Assembly (NCBI RefSeq): GCF_045679545.1
Contig: NZ_CP166195.1
Coordinates: 372,001-436,000 of the forward strand
Reading direction: 5' to 3'
Source of the DNA: Enterovibrio sp045679545
GTDB lineage: Bacteria > Pseudomonadota > Gammaproteobacteria > Enterobacterales > Vibrionaceae
Length of the DNA stretch: 64,000 bases
Below are positions 1 to 9,404 of the stretch, piece by piece. Numbering within the stretch: position 1 is the first letter of the stretch; each line of letters opens with the position of its first letter. The translations under genes were made by a program, and so were the position numbers. The notes below the pieces were generated by a model. The model was not told the DNA's origin. It searched no databases and worked only from the letters and a program-made list of their open reading frames with translations.

Positions 1-148
1 AAGGGCCCAGCAAAGTAATGAACTCCCCTTGCTCAATATCCATCTCAAACCCTTTGACCACCAAGGTTCTACCGTCATAACTTTTCTGGATGTTATCGAA
101 CTTTACAAAGGGGAACGCCGTACTGTTTGAATTGCCATCCTGTTGCAT
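1..148 (-). CDS. ABC transporter ATP-binding protein, N-terminal part (PotA-like), cut by window edge
   Basis: Only the first 49 codons are present; the gene runs off the left edge. The ATG is at 148. The reading frame gives an N-terminus with VKFDNIQKSYDGRTLVVKGF followed by a stretch ending in LLGP, which is the start of the Walker A loop of ABC ATPases. This beginning resembles ATPases of polyamine, iron or phosphonate importers (PotA/FbpC/PhnT type). The substrate cannot be told from this fragment. It is divergent from the betaine-type binding protein at 417, so the two share a 268-bp promoter region, but a common transport system is only a guess. Confidence 0.8.
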   Translation of the reverse strand, partial: MQQDGNSNSTAFPFVKFDNIQKSYDGRTLVVKGFEMDIEQGEFITLLGP

Positions 149-416
149 GATTCACGCATTCCTTACACCTCTAAACAACTTAAAGCGTATAACACGGCAT
201 TAACAATAATCAAAGTGCATAGCGACTAGTGAGAGGCTGATCATGACCAATTCAAATATTTCTTTCACAAACGTGGGGTCAAACCATCCACCTAAATGCC
301 AGAAACATCACGTTTATCAACAATAGCTAAACAACGATTACATCGCCTTGTTATTGTGACGTTATCGCTGAGCACATATAACAAAACACTATTGCCAATC
401 GCTGGAGATTCTATCA

Positions 417-1409
417 ATGCTTGCACGTCTAACACCCTTGGTACTTCTTTCGCTCTCACCTTTTGCTTCTGCCGATACTAACCAATGCGGCGATGTCACC
501 ATTGCTGATATGAACTGGAATTCAGCCACACTGATGGCGCACGTTGACCAATTCATCCTGCAAAACGGCTACGACTGCAACGCAGAGTTGGTTCCTGGTG
601 ACACCATGCCAACCGGCGTTTCTATGACAGAAAAGGGCGAACCGGATATTGCACCTGAATTTTGGAGTAACTCACATAAAGAGATGCTTCAAAAAGGCGT
701 TGATGCCGGCAAACTGCGATTTGCAGGTAAAGCCTTCGCCGAAGGGGGAGAAGAAGGTTTCTGGGTGCCTAAGTACATGGTTAAAAAACACCCAGAGCTC
801 GCCACCATCGAAGGGATTAAAGCCAATGCCAGGCTATTCCCTCATCCAGAAGATGACAGTAAATCCGGCTTTATGACTTGCCCATCGGGTTGGACGTGCC
901 AGATCACCGCAGGGCATCTATTTGATGCGTTGAACTTGGAAGCATCTGGCTTTGAGCTGGTTGATCCCGGCTCTGGCGCTGCACTTGCTGGTTCAATCGC
1001 CCGTGCTTACGATCGCGAAAAGCCTTGGTTTGGTTACTATTGGTCACCCACCCCTGTGCTGGGTCGCTATGACATGGTGAAAGTCGACTTTGGCGTTGAC
1101 GCCGATCCCGCTCACTATGAAACCTGCATCACTCAAGAAGATTGTCTCGATCCAAAAGTCACGGCTTACCCACCCTCCGCAGTGAACACCATCACGACCG
1201 AGTCCTTCGCGCAGAAATCTCCTGCTGCGTATCAATACATTGCCAATCGCGCCTACGCCAACGCTGATATGAGCGCAATGATGGCATGGATGGAAGAAAA
1301 CCAAGCCGACGGGGAAATTGCCGCGATGGAATTTTTGGAATCCTATCCGCAGGTCTGGACTCAATGGGTCCCTGCTGACGTGGCAGAAAAAGTGAAAAAA
1401 GCGCTGTAG
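417..1409 (+). CDS. Periplasmic substrate-binding protein of a glycine betaine/choline-type ABC transporter (OpuAC domain)
   Basis: The 330-residue protein starts with a Sec signal peptide (hydrophobic LTPLVLLSLSPFASA, cleavage near residue 19). The mature part has the OpuAC/ProX-like pattern: VTIADMNWNSATLMAHVDQF near the start, then EPDIAPEFWSN, and later GYYWSPTPVLGRYDMVKVDF. Family knowledge says such proteins capture quaternary amines such as glycine betaine or proline betaine in the periplasm. GGAG lies 9 nt before the ATG. No permease or ATPase gene of the OpuA/ProU type follows, since a terminator and an opposite-strand gene come next, so it is an orphan binding protein here. The dimethylglycine cluster at the right end of the window makes a betaine ligand attractive, but this is inference. 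Confidence 0.85.
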   Translation: MLARLTPLVLLSLSPFASADTNQCGDVTIADMNWNSATLMAHVDQFILQNGYDCNAELVPGDTMPTGVSMTEKGEPDIAPEFWSNSHKEMLQKGVDAGKLRFAGKAFAEGGEEGFWVPKYMVKKHPELATIEGIKANARLFPHPEDDSKSGFMTCPSGWTCQITAGHLFDALNLEASGFELVDPGSGAALAGSIARAYDREKPWFGYYWSPTPVLGRYDMVKVDFGVDADPAHYETCITQEDCLDPKVTAYPPSAVNTITTESFAQKSPAAYQYIANRAYANADMSAMMAWMEENQADGEIAAMEFLESYPQVWTQWVPADVAEKVKKAL

Positions 1410-1437
1410 CGCGTTAACTGAGCAGCAAACAGACAAA

Positions 1438-1470
1438 CGGCCCAACGCTAGCGCCTTGGGCCGCTTTTTT
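1438..1470 (+). terminator. Rho-independent terminator of the binding-protein gene
   Basis: A perfect 8-bp stem (CGGCCCAA / TTGGGCCG) with a 10-nt loop is followed by CTTTTTT. It sits 30 bp after the stop codon of the binding-protein gene and slightly overlaps the end of the convergent RNase H gene. Confidence 0.85.
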
Positions 1471-2230
1471 AGCCCCTTCGCAACGCCAATATTTCATTGA
1501 TATCCGTGGTTTCTCGATACAGATTCAGTGCTTTTTCTTTGCGTTCGATGGCCAAAATCGACATACGGTCAGCCAGTTCATTTCCCTCAATACCAACGTG
1601 ACCATTAACGTGATAAATGGTGATTTGGGATTTCAGCGTTTGATAGAGCGCATAAGTGGGCTGAATGATGTCGAGATTCTTAATCTCTCCCCCCGCCTTT
1701 TTCCATCCTTTCGCTTCCCAACCCGACGCCCACTTGGTCACGCAATCAATCGAATAACGAGAATCGCAATAGATTGCCACAGTCAGCCCTTGTTCGAGCT
1801 TCTGTTTGGCGATCATTAACGCTTGGTATAGTCCGTGAAGCTCTGCAGTGTTATTGGTGCCAACTGCCTGATAAAGGCCATACCACAGTTCACTGACTTG
1901 ATTATTCTCATAAACCGCCAACCCGGTGCCGGCTTCGCCAGGGTTCGGCTCACAGCCACCATCAGTAAATATTTTGATATCAAACGGCATCTCGGTGATT
2001 TGCGTCTGCGTCAATGCTGCGGGTTTAGGTTTGGCCGATTTTTTAGTCGTTGTGGCCTTGGTTGACGTTGCGCTCGCCTTGCCGCCATAAGCTGCCTCCG
2101 CTTCGCCTAACGTAGGAAACGATTTGAATTTTGCGCCTTGAAAGCCGTCAACTTGCGCCTTGCACTGTGTCCAGTCAGTGTAAATACCGCTCTTACGACC
2201 TTTCCAAACCACATAGTATTTTTTAGCCAA
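1469..2230 (-). CDS. Ribonuclease H with N-terminal viroplasmin (hybrid-binding) domain
   Basis: The 253-residue protein degrades RNA in RNA-DNA hybrids. Residues 1-50 (KKYYVVWKGRKSGIYTDW, then FPTLGEAEAAYGG) form the viroplasmin/RNase H1 hybrid-binding domain. A Lys/Thr/Ala-rich linker (about 51-80) follows, then the RNase HI fold. The catalytic acidic residues are visible: D90 in FTDGGCEPNPG, E130 in NTAELHG, D156 in YCDSRYS and D221 in GNELADR. The start appears to be TTG at 2230, preceded by AAGGG at good spacing; a TTG start gives exactly the conserved AKKYYVVWKGR beginning. This domain arrangement differs from the short single-domain RnhA of E. coli, so a separate rnhA probably exists elsewhere. 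Confidence 0.9.
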   Translation of the reverse strand: MAKKYYVVWKGRKSGIYTDWTQCKAQVDGFQGAKFKSFPTLGEAEAAYGGKASATSTKATTTKKSAKPKPAALTQTQITEMPFDIKIFTDGGCEPNPGEAGTGLAVYENNQVSELWYGLYQAVGTNNTAELHGLYQALMIAKQKLEQGLTVAIYCDSRYSIDCVTKWASGWEAKGWKKAGGEIKNLDIIQPTYALYQTLKSQITIYHVNGHVGIEGNELADRMSILAIERKEKALNLYRETTDINEILALRRG

Positions 2231-2472
2231 ACTGATCCCTTACTTAAATGACGAGGATGCAGTTAACGAAAAGCACCCATCATACGGCGATTGCCGTGCA
2301 ACGCTCATTATTCATAAATCTGGCTTGCCTGCTACCGATCAGTTTGCACAATATTGCTGATGGTGCTGAAACAACCATGGGAAAGAATGCATCAGCTGAA
2401 TGAGCCAAAGTAGTATTTCTCCCCTAAACAGGTAGAATCACGCCCCCATCGTGTTGCTGATAGATTTTTGCC

Positions 2473-4209
2473 ATGCACCCAAACGCATTGTTTACGCCAA
2501 ACGAATTGTTTACCCCAGACGAACTGTTTACCTGCTTTAACGCCACCATCGATCAATTCGAGTTGCCGAGCGCGTTTACGTTCCCTTTTTACTATCAGCC
2601 ACATCCGCTTTGTGTGCTTGCCGCGAGTGAGTTGCAACAACACTTAGCCACGCAAATTGATTGGCAGCATGACTTTGGGCTAAGCGATGATTTCGAGCTA
2701 GACAATGACAAGGCGTCAACAGGCATGGGTAAAATGTTTGGCGTCTTGCTTGTACGTTCTCCAAGCGGTGATCTCGGCTATTTCAGTGCTTTCTCTGGCA
2801 AAATTGCTGAGCAAAACATCCTCCCGAATTTCGTACCACCTGTGTTTGATATGCTGGCCGAAGAGGGTTTTTTCCAAACAGAGTTGGAAGCGATCACTGC
2901 GTTAAACACACAAGTCACAGCACTCTCGGCCAACCCTCAAATAACGCAATTGAGTAACCAAATCGGGCAATACCAAGCTGACTACAAGACGCTTGAGCAA
3001 ACACAACGACAAGCCATGATTGAGGGCCGAGCACAACGCAAGCAACAGCGCCAACAGGCTGAAAACACGTTAACTGGCGATGCGTTGAAAGCAGAACTCG
3101 ACACCCTTGCCAAGCAGAGTGTTGCAGAGAAAAACAATCTCAAATACCTCAAGCTAGAATGGGATGAAAAAATCGCTGCGCTTCAAGTACAACTCGTTCA
3201 GTTAACCGCTGACATCGAGCACGCTAAACAGCAGCGCAAAACCCTGTCTAATGCACTTCAAAACAAACTGTTTGAGCAATATTGTTTCCTGAATGCGCGC
3301 GGGGAAGAAAAATCCCTCAAAGCAATTTTCGCTCCAACGGCCAGCCCTGTTCCACCCGCAGGGGCCGGCGAGTGTGCCGCACCAAAACTGCTTCACTACG
3401 CCTACAAACACGGCTTTACCCCGCTCGCAATGGCCGAATTTTGGTGGGGGGCATCGCCAAAATCAGAAGTGCGTCAGCATAGAAAGTTCTACCCATCTTG
3501 CCATGGCAAGTGCAACCCCATTCTCGGACATATGCTGGAAGGGTTAACGGTTGATCCCAACCCACTCGAACAGAACTGGGCGCAAGATAAAGCACTGGAA
3601 ATTGTCTATCAAGACGACGCTATTGTGGTGGTCAACAAGCCTTCTGGCCTGCTCTCAGTGCCGGGAAAAACCATTCAAGATTCCGCTTACACCCGCGTCC
3701 TCGGAATGTTCCCTGATGTTGAAGGGCCGTTTGTGTTGCATCGATTAGATATGGCAACATCGGGGTTGTTGGTGTTTGCCCTCACGCGACGTGCGAACAA
3801 GAGCTTACAAAAACAGTTCATTACGCGCGGCGTAGAAAAACGTTATATCGCCATGGTGGAAGGGATTGTGGCACAAAGCGAAGGCGAGATTAATTTGCCG
3901 ATGCGCGGCGACCCAGACGACAGACCCCGCCAATTGGTCTGTTTTGAACATGGCAAGCCCGCAACTACCTATTGGCAACTCATCCATACTGAAAACGGTC
4001 GCAGTAAACTTCACATGTACCCGAAAACCGGACGCACGCATCAGCTACGTGTGCATTGCGCACACCATCTGGGACTGAACATGTCGATGGTAGGTGATGG
4101 TTTATATGGCGATAGAGATACTCGCCTTCACCTTCATGCAGAGCAACTGTCGTTTGATCACCCATACACGCACCAACGCATGACGTTTAGTGTTGATTGT
4201 GATTTTTAA
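2473..4209 (+). CDS. RluA-family RNA pseudouridine synthase with long N-terminal extension
   Basis: The 578-residue protein converts uridine to pseudouridine in structured RNA. The catalytic domain occupies roughly residues 375-575. It holds HRLDMATSG with catalytic D426, the PSGLLSVPGK strand and the GRTHQLRVH motif. The D-loop is identical in type to E. coli RluA, which modifies 23S rRNA U746 and tRNA U32, so the target could be similar. About 370 residues precede the catalytic domain. These include a Gln/Lys/Glu-rich coiled-coil segment (about 150-265) and a region with four cysteines around residues 337-352 (YPSCHGKCNP). The extreme N-terminus is built of a threefold 18-bp repeat, so the true start could be a few codons downstream. 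The gene appears monocistronic. Confidence 0.88.
   Translation: MHPNALFTPNELFTPDELFTCFNATIDQFELPSAFTFPFYYQPHPLCVLAASELQQHLATQIDWQHDFGLSDDFELDNDKASTGMGKMFGVLLVRSPSGDLGYFSAFSGKIAEQNILPNFVPPVFDMLAEEGFFQTELEAITALNTQVTALSANPQITQLSNQIGQYQADYKTLEQTQRQAMIEGRAQRKQQRQQAENTLTGDALKAELDTLAKQSVAEKNNLKYLKLEWDEKIAALQVQLVQLTADIEHAKQQRKTLSNALQNKLFEQYCFLNARGEEKSLKAIFAPTASPVPPAGAGECAAPKLLHYAYKHGFTPLAMAEFWWGASPKSEVRQHRKFYPSCHGKCNPILGHMLEGLTVDPNPLEQNWAQDKALEIVYQDDAIVVVNKPSGLLSVPGKTIQDSAYTRVLGMFPDVEGPFVLHRLDMATSGLLVFALTRRANKSLQKQFITRGVEKRYIAMVEGIVAQSEGEINLPMRGDPDDRPRQLVCFEHGKPATTYWQLIHTENGRSKLHMYPKTGRTHQLRVHCAHHLGLNMSMVGDGLYGDRDTRLHLHAEQLSFDHPYTHQRMTFSVDCDF
2479..2532 (+). repeat. Three tandem 18-bp units at the start of the pseudouridine synthase gene
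   Basis: Three adjacent imperfect 18-bp units of the pattern CCAAACGAATTGTTTACC encode the successive peptides PNALFT, PNELFT and PDELFT at codons 3-20. The unit length is a multiple of three, so gain or loss of units keeps the frame. Confidence 0.8.
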
Positions 4210-4308
4210 TCAATAGAAGATAGAAACACCTGGCGGGCACAGCATACTCAAAATTTATAAAATGAGAGTCAGTGCCTACCCATTTCTTCGAGAACTGGGA
4301 ACACTGGA

Positions 4309-4662
4309 TCACTCGTTTTTCAAACCACGCTCCACTCTCGCATCACTAATGCCGCCTGCGTTAGACACATTCTGATAGCCCGCCTTTTTGAGCGCTTCCA
4401 TTGCGCTTCCGGAACGTGCTCCACTCAGACAGTACAAACGGATTTCCGTATTTTTGTCGGGGTAAAGTGTACTGACTTCTTCCACGATGTCTGAATGCGA
4501 GATCCTCACATCGCCCGGGATATTATCGAAAAAATGTTCCGCTGCGCTACGCGTATCAATCCAAACTGGCTCGGCATTCGCTGTGGCTGTGGCTGTGGCT
4601 GTGGCACTAAGCAGAATAGCCATTAAAGCAATAACGATGTGTTTAGTGTTCATCAATGTCAT
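4309..4662 (-). CDS. pspE: Periplasmic single-domain rhodanese (PspE-like thiosulfate sulfurtransferase)
   Basis: The 117-residue protein has a signal peptide (residues 1-30) and one rhodanese domain. The active-site loop is LYCLSGARSG, with the sulfur-carrying cysteine at about residue 78. PspE of E. coli has the corresponding LYCNSGRQSG loop and is a periplasmic sulfurtransferase. I chose the ATG at 4662 because GGGAG lies 8 nt upstream; a GTG three codons earlier is the alternative. The signal peptide contains an Ala-Thr run (ATATATATA) encoded by a hexanucleotide repeat. The gene stands alone, without other phage-shock genes. The symbol follows similarity of architecture, not operon context. 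Confidence 0.8.
   Translation of the reverse strand: MTLMNTKHIVIALMAILLSATATATATANAEPVWIDTRSAAEHFFDNIPGDVRISHSDIVEEVSTLYPDKNTEIRLYCLSGARSGSAMEALKKAGYQNVSNAGGISDARVERGLKNE
4581..4604 (+). repeat. Hexanucleotide microsatellite (CTGTGG)x4 inside the rhodanese signal peptide
   Basis: Four perfect copies of CTGTGG (CCACAG on the coding strand) encode the Ala-Thr repeats in the signal peptide. Slippage would change the length of the hydrophobic core by two residues per unit without shifting the frame. Confidence 0.85.
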
Positions 4663-5144
4663 GGTTTTCACTCCCTGTGTTTATGAATATGCCGTCGGCT
4701 ATCGTTCCAATGACTAACATTATTCGTCATCAATATACCCCAACAACCTCAAGATGCTTGGGTATAGACAGTTTACCGATTTAACATAGATTGACCGAGA
4801 TTCAGGATTAGAAATTGTCCACGCCCATTTTCCCGCCACATTAACAAGCCTCTGTTTCGTCCCAACAAGGAAACACTCCCAACTTTCTCGCCGCATATAC
4901 TTTTTATGAAACGTCCCTAATGGAGTGAGTGAACATGGTGCCGAAAACTGCACTTTTGACTCGGTTTGGTCTCTATTGTTGTGTGGTCCTCCCGACCTAA
5001 TCACCCAAGCAAAACCCTGTCTGTTTTGCTTTTCTCCCATGCCAATGTGGTCTCGTCATGGGCGCTTTAGGCTTTAACTGACGCTTTAGGTTTTAACTGA
5101 CACTGTTTAACACATTAAATGGATACGAGCATGGAGATTCGCGC
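4663..5144. other. 480-bp intergenic region with a dispersed palindromic element
   Basis: No convincing gene is present. It contains the palindrome listed separately at 4734-4766, a possible degenerate open frame on the minus strand that reads through that palindrome, and near its right end two close copies of a GCTTTAGG(C/T)TTTAACTGAC segment (about 5067-5101). GGAG at 5131-5134 is the ribosome-binding site of the following efflux adaptor. The rest may be a larger dispersed intergenic repeat, which one window cannot show. Confidence 0.5.
4734..4766. repeat. Dispersed Vibrionaceae-type palindrome, copy 1
   Basis: TATACCC and GGGTATA arms enclose CAACAACCTCAAGATGCTT. The same element occurs at 28814-28848, and a degenerate half is at 14191-14213. 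Such REP-like units lie between genes and can act as transcript ends or as substrates of REP-associated transposases; which applies here is unknown. Confidence 0.75.
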
Positions 5145-6248
5145 ATGAGTAAGTGGGTAATAGGGATGATAGTGATTGTTGTGCTCGCCTTCGGCACAGT
5201 GATTGGGTTCAACCTCTTTGTAAACAAAAAAATTGAGAACACATTGGCCAATTTGCCCGAGCCTGTGTACCCAGTGACAACCGAAAAGCTCACGGCGACT
5301 GTGTGGCCACAAGGCATTAGTGCTATTGGTTTTATCGAACCCAATCAAGGCGTCGATGTATCCAATGAAGTCGCCGGTATCGTTACCGCCATCAATTTTA
5401 AAAACGGGGAATCAGTAAACCAAGGCGCTGTGCTCGTTAGCCTTGATGCATCCGTTCAAAAAGCCGACCTAAAAGCTCAGCAAGTGCAATTGCCGTCTGT
5501 GCGTGATGATTACAACCGTCTGGTCAAACTCTACCAAGAGCGCTCCGTGTCGGAGCAAAGCGTCGAAACCGCCCAAGCCAAATATCAAGCCATGTTGGCA
5601 AGCATCGAAAGTTTGCAGGCAACCATTGCACTGCGTGAAATCAAAGCGCCATTTAATGGCTTACTGGGTATTCGAAATATCAACCTCGGCCAATATGTCG
5701 CAGTCGGTACCGACATTGTGAGACTAGAAGATCTGTCTTTGATGAGGGTTCGCTTCAGTGTTCCTCAAGCAGAAATCGGCAATATCAGCATTGGCCAAGC
5801 GATCTCATTAACGGTTGAAGCGTTTCCAGGACGCACTTATAAGGGCGCAATCAACGCCATTGAACCGGTAGTAAACTACCAAACAGGGCTAGTTATGGTG
5901 CAGGCGGAATTGCCTAATGATGACCAGTCTCTTCGCGGTGGTATGTTTGCCGACGTCAACATTGCGCTATCCAACCTCGAAAACCAATTTGTCGTGCCAC
6001 AAACAGCCATTGTGTTTGCGCTTTACGGCAACTCTGTTTATGTAATCGAGAAGAAAGACAATGAAACCCGTGTCAAACAAGTCACGGTTGACGTGGTTCA
6101 GCGCAGCGGTAACGATGCGTTAGTCACTGGCGATCTGAAATTCGACGACGAAGTCGTCACGACAGGCATATTGAACTTAGGCAACAACGCTAAAGTAGAC
6201 ATTGTGCCTAACCCTATTTCCGTACCCGATAAGATGCCGCAACTTTAA
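5145..6248 (+). CDS. RND efflux periplasmic adaptor (membrane fusion protein)
   Basis: The 367-residue protein links an inner-membrane RND pump to an outer-membrane channel. It has one N-terminal membrane anchor (residues 4-26), then a lipoyl half-motif (GFIEPNQGVDVSNEVAGIV), a helical hairpin (about 105-165) and the second half-motif (IKAPFNGLLGIRNINLGQYV). The beta-barrel and membrane-proximal domains follow. GGAG is 8 nt before the ATG. The pump gene follows after 11 bp, so the two form an operon. No TolC-type channel gene is next to them, so a shared TolC is likely. The adaptor resembles the MexH/VexC type, but the substrate cannot be predicted. Confidence 0.92.
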   Translation: MSKWVIGMIVIVVLAFGTVIGFNLFVNKKIENTLANLPEPVYPVTTEKLTATVWPQGISAIGFIEPNQGVDVSNEVAGIVTAINFKNGESVNQGAVLVSLDASVQKADLKAQQVQLPSVRDDYNRLVKLYQERSVSEQSVETAQAKYQAMLASIESLQATIALREIKAPFNGLLGIRNINLGQYVAVGTDIVRLEDLSLMRVRFSVPQAEIGNISIGQAISLTVEAFPGRTYKGAINAIEPVVNYQTGLVMVQAELPNDDQSLRGGMFADVNIALSNLENQFVVPQTAIVFALYGNSVYVIEKKDNETRVKQVTVDVVQRSGNDALVTGDLKFDDEVVTTGILNLGNNAKVDIVPNPISVPDKMPQL

Positions 6249-6259
6249 AGGAGCCGGAA

Positions 6260-9200
6260 ATGAAATTTACCGATATTTTCATCCATCGTCCGGTCATGGC
6301 GGCGTCACTCAGTGTGTTATTGCTGTTACTTGGCTTAAACGCACTGAAAGATTTGCAAGTTCGCCAATATCCCGAAATGACCAACACGGTTATCACGGTC
6401 ACTACCCCCTACCCGGGCGCAGATGCCAATCTGGTTGAAGGTTTTATTACGCAGCCCTTAGAGCAGGCATTAGCACAGGTGGATAACCTGGATTTCATGA
6501 CCTCAGCCAGTCAACTTGGCAGTTCGAGCATTGTGCTTAACATGATGCTCAACACCAACCCTGAAGCCGCGCTGGCGAATGTGCTATCGCAAATTAACTC
6601 TGTCACTAACTTGCTTCCCAAAGAGGCTTACAACCCTTCGGTGACGTCATCAACGGGCTCCACCACGTCCATTATGTATATCTCGTTCTTTAGTGGTGAT
6701 TTGAACTCCAGCCAGATTGCAGACTATTTAGAACGTGTGGTGAATCCCCAACTCTCAACCGTTAACGGCGTATCTAATATCGTCTTGATGGGAGGCGCGC
6801 CATTTGCGCTTCGAATATGGCCTGATCCGAAAAAGCTCGGGCAATACAACCTGTCGACGATGGATCTCGTCAACATTTTACAGCAAAACAACTACCAATC
6901 TGCTGTGGGGCAGTTCAACAGCTATTTCACGGTATTGAACAGCACCATAGACAGCCAAGTCGACACCGTAGAGGGGCTGAAAAATCTGATCATCAAGAGT
7001 CAAGATGGTCAGGTTGTGATGCTGCAAGACGTTGCTGAAGTGAACATGAGTAAAAGCAGCGACAGCTCTCGCGCACTGGCCAATGGGCGTGAAGCCGTGA
7101 TCATCGGCATCAATGCAACACCCACGGCGAACCCGCTTGATGTTGCTGCTGGCATTCGCGTTCAGTTTGATTCCATTAAGCGCAATCTGCCTTCCACTAT
7201 CGAAGCAGAGGTTCTGTATGACTCCACTTTGGCGATCACCGATTCCATTGATGAAGTGGTAAAAACCATCATTGAAGCCGCCGTGATTGTTATTGCCGTT
7301 ATCTTGCTTTTCCTTGGTTCATTTCGCGCCGTGGTGATTCCTATTGTGACCATTCCGTTATCCTTGATTGGCGTGATGGCGGTAATGCAGGCCTTCGGTT
7401 TCACGCTCAATTTGATGACGTTACTCGCCATGGTTTTGGCCATCGGTCTGGTGGTAGATGACGCCATCGTGGTGGTGGAAAACGTCGATCGGCATATCAA
7501 GATGGGCACCAAGCCCTTCAAAGCCACGATTGAAGCAACCCGAGAAATCGCCATTCCGGTGATTTCGATGACAATCACGCTTGCCGCGGTATACGCGCCG
7601 ATAGCGCTGATGGGCGGGGTGACAGGTGCGTTGTTCAAAGAGTTTGCACTAACGCTGGCAGGCGCAGTATTTATTTCCGGTTTTGTGGCGCTCACCTTGT
7701 CACCCATGATGTGTTCAAAAATGCTTAAACCTCACGCGAAACCGAGCAAGTTTGAATCCACTGTTGAACGCGTGTTGGGGGGATTAACCAAGCGCTATGA
7801 GCATGCGCTTCATGCTGTGTTAGATCACAAGCGCGTGGTGGTAGTCTTTGCCCTTTTCGTCTTGGTGTCGTTGCCTATCCTGTTTAGCTTTATTCCATCG
7901 CAGCTCGCCCCCGATGAAGATCAGGGCGTGGTTGTGGTGATTGGCAGCACGCCATCCACCTCCAACAACGACTACATCCAGTCCAATATGGAGTTGATTG
8001 GTAAAATCATTTCCGAACAACCTCAAGCAGAAGCTTCGCTTGCCATGATTGGCGTGCCTACCAGCAGCCAAGGTATTGCGATTGGCCCATTGATCCCATG
8101 GAGTGACCGAACTCAGAGCCAAAAAGAAATTTCGGCCACCATTAATACCGCTGCCAAGAAAATACCGGGCATTAATGCCACGGCCTACCAAATGCCGTCA
8201 CTGCCTGGTGCGTCTGGTGGTTTACCGGTGCAGTTCGTGATCACCAGCCCTGCCGATTTCGAAACACTGTATAACATTGGTAGCAAAATGCTGGAGAAAG
8301 TAAAAACCAGTCCTTTGTTTGTGTATTCCGATGTGAACTTGAAATACGATTCAGGCTTGGTGCAATTAACCATCGACCGAGAAGCAGCCGGTGCGTATGG
8401 CGTGACCATGCAAGCAATTGGCGCCACATTGGGCACCATGATGAGCGGCGGCTATATTAACCGCGTCAACATTGATGGGCGCTCATATGAAGTTATTCCT
8501 GAAGTCGACCGTATCAACCGTGCTAATCCGCATTTGATTAGCCAGTTCTATGTCACGGCGCAAAACGGAGCGGCCGTTCCCTTGTCTAGCTTGGTGAGCT
8601 TTACCGTGAATGGACAGGCAAAATCGTTGCCACACTACAACCAAATGAACTCCATCTCGATTGAAGGCGTGCCTGCACCAAACGTAGCAATGGGTGATGC
8701 AATAAGCTTTCTCGAAAACCTTGCCGCCACCGACTTGCCGCAAGGCTATACCTACTCCTTCATGGGAGAGGCAAGGCAGTTCGTGGAAGAAGGTAGCTCG
8801 CTTTACCTGACTTTCGCTCTGGCTTTAGCGATTATTTTCCTTGTTCTTGCCAGCCAATTTGAAAGTGTCCGCGACCCATTGGTGATCATGTTTACTGTGC
8901 CCCTCGCCATCAGTGGCGCGTTGATTGCCTTAGCTTGGACGCACATTTCCGGCGAAACATCGATGAACATCTACTCTCAAGTCGGCTTGATTACCTTGGT
9001 CGGGCTTATCACCAAACACGGGATCTTGATGTGTGAAGTGGCAAAAGAAGAGCAGATCATGAAAGGCGTATCCAAGCAGGAAGCCATTGTAGAAGCGGCC
9101 ACTGTGCGTTTGCGTCCGATATTGATGACAACGTCAGCCATGATTGCGGGCTTGATACCTCTGTTGTTCGCAACAGGGGCTGGTGCAGCGTCACGCTACA

Positions 9201-9373
9201 ACATTGGTTTAGTTATCGTGGCCGGCCTTGCCGTGGGTACGCTGTTCACCTTGTTCGTACTTCCTGTGATGTACACCTATATCTCAGGCGGTCATAAACT
9301 TCATGAAGGTGAAATGGATGATGACCCAGAAGAACCCGACCCTATCAGTGATCAGCCTGAAACAAGCCACTAA
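6260..9373 (+). CDS. RND multidrug efflux pump, inner-membrane permease (AcrB/MexK type)
   Basis: The 1037-residue protein begins FTDIFIHRPVMAASLSVLLL, the typical first helix of HAE1-type RND pumps, and has two homologous halves each with a large periplasmic loop. The proton-relay motif is GLVVDDAIVVVENV in TM4 (two aspartates). The second half contains LASQFES and the TM10-12 region around GLITKHGILMCE, with a lysine in TM10. The pump exchanges protons for drugs, bile salts or dyes. A strong AAAGGAG site lies just before the ATG, and the adaptor gene ends 11 bp upstream. The acidic C-terminal tail (EMDDDPEEPDP) is cytoplasmic. The exact Vex-type subgroup cannot be named safely. Confidence 0.93.
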   Translation: MKFTDIFIHRPVMAASLSVLLLLLGLNALKDLQVRQYPEMTNTVITVTTPYPGADANLVEGFITQPLEQALAQVDNLDFMTSASQLGSSSIVLNMMLNTNPEAALANVLSQINSVTNLLPKEAYNPSVTSSTGSTTSIMYISFFSGDLNSSQIADYLERVVNPQLSTVNGVSNIVLMGGAPFALRIWPDPKKLGQYNLSTMDLVNILQQNNYQSAVGQFNSYFTVLNSTIDSQVDTVEGLKNLIIKSQDGQVVMLQDVAEVNMSKSSDSSRALANGREAVIIGINATPTANPLDVAAGIRVQFDSIKRNLPSTIEAEVLYDSTLAITDSIDEVVKTIIEAAVIVIAVILLFLGSFRAVVIPIVTIPLSLIGVMAVMQAFGFTLNLMTLLAMVLAIGLVVDDAIVVVENVDRHIKMGTKPFKATIEATREIAIPVISMTITLAAVYAPIALMGGVTGALFKEFALTLAGAVFISGFVALTLSPMMCSKMLKPHAKPSKFESTVERVLGGLTKRYEHALHAVLDHKRVVVVFALFVLVSLPILFSFIPSQLAPDEDQGVVVVIGSTPSTSNNDYIQSNMELIGKIISEQPQAEASLAMIGVPTSSQGIAIGPLIPWSDRTQSQKEISATINTAAKKIPGINATAYQMPSLPGASGGLPVQFVITSPADFETLYNIGSKMLEKVKTSPLFVYSDVNLKYDSGLVQLTIDREAAGAYGVTMQAIGATLGTMMSGGYINRVNIDGRSYEVIPEVDRINRANPHLISQFYVTAQNGAAVPLSSLVSFTVNGQAKSLPHYNQMNSISIEGVPAPNVAMGDAISFLENLAATDLPQGYTYSFMGEARQFVEEGSSLYLTFALALAIIFLVLASQFESVRDPLVIMFTVPLAISGALIALAWTHISGETSMNIYSQVGLITLVGLITKHGILMCEVAKEEQIMKGVSKQEAIVEAATVRLRPILMTTSAMIAGLIPLLFATGAGAASRYNIGLVIVAGLAVGTLFTLFVLPVMYTYISGGHKLHEGEMDDDPEEPDPISDQPETSH

Positions 9374-9404
9374 AGAACGTTGATAGGCCTTAGACGGTAG
9401 ATAA

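Noticed and set aside
417..1409. Complete betaine ABC transporter operon
   Set aside because: No permease or ProV/OpuAA-type ATPase follows; only a fragment of a PotA-type ATPase is divergent.
4720..5040. Minus-strand open frame of 106 codons in the intergenic region
   Set aside because: It reads through the dispersed palindrome and has no recognisable domain or ribosome-binding site; more likely a repeat-derived frame.
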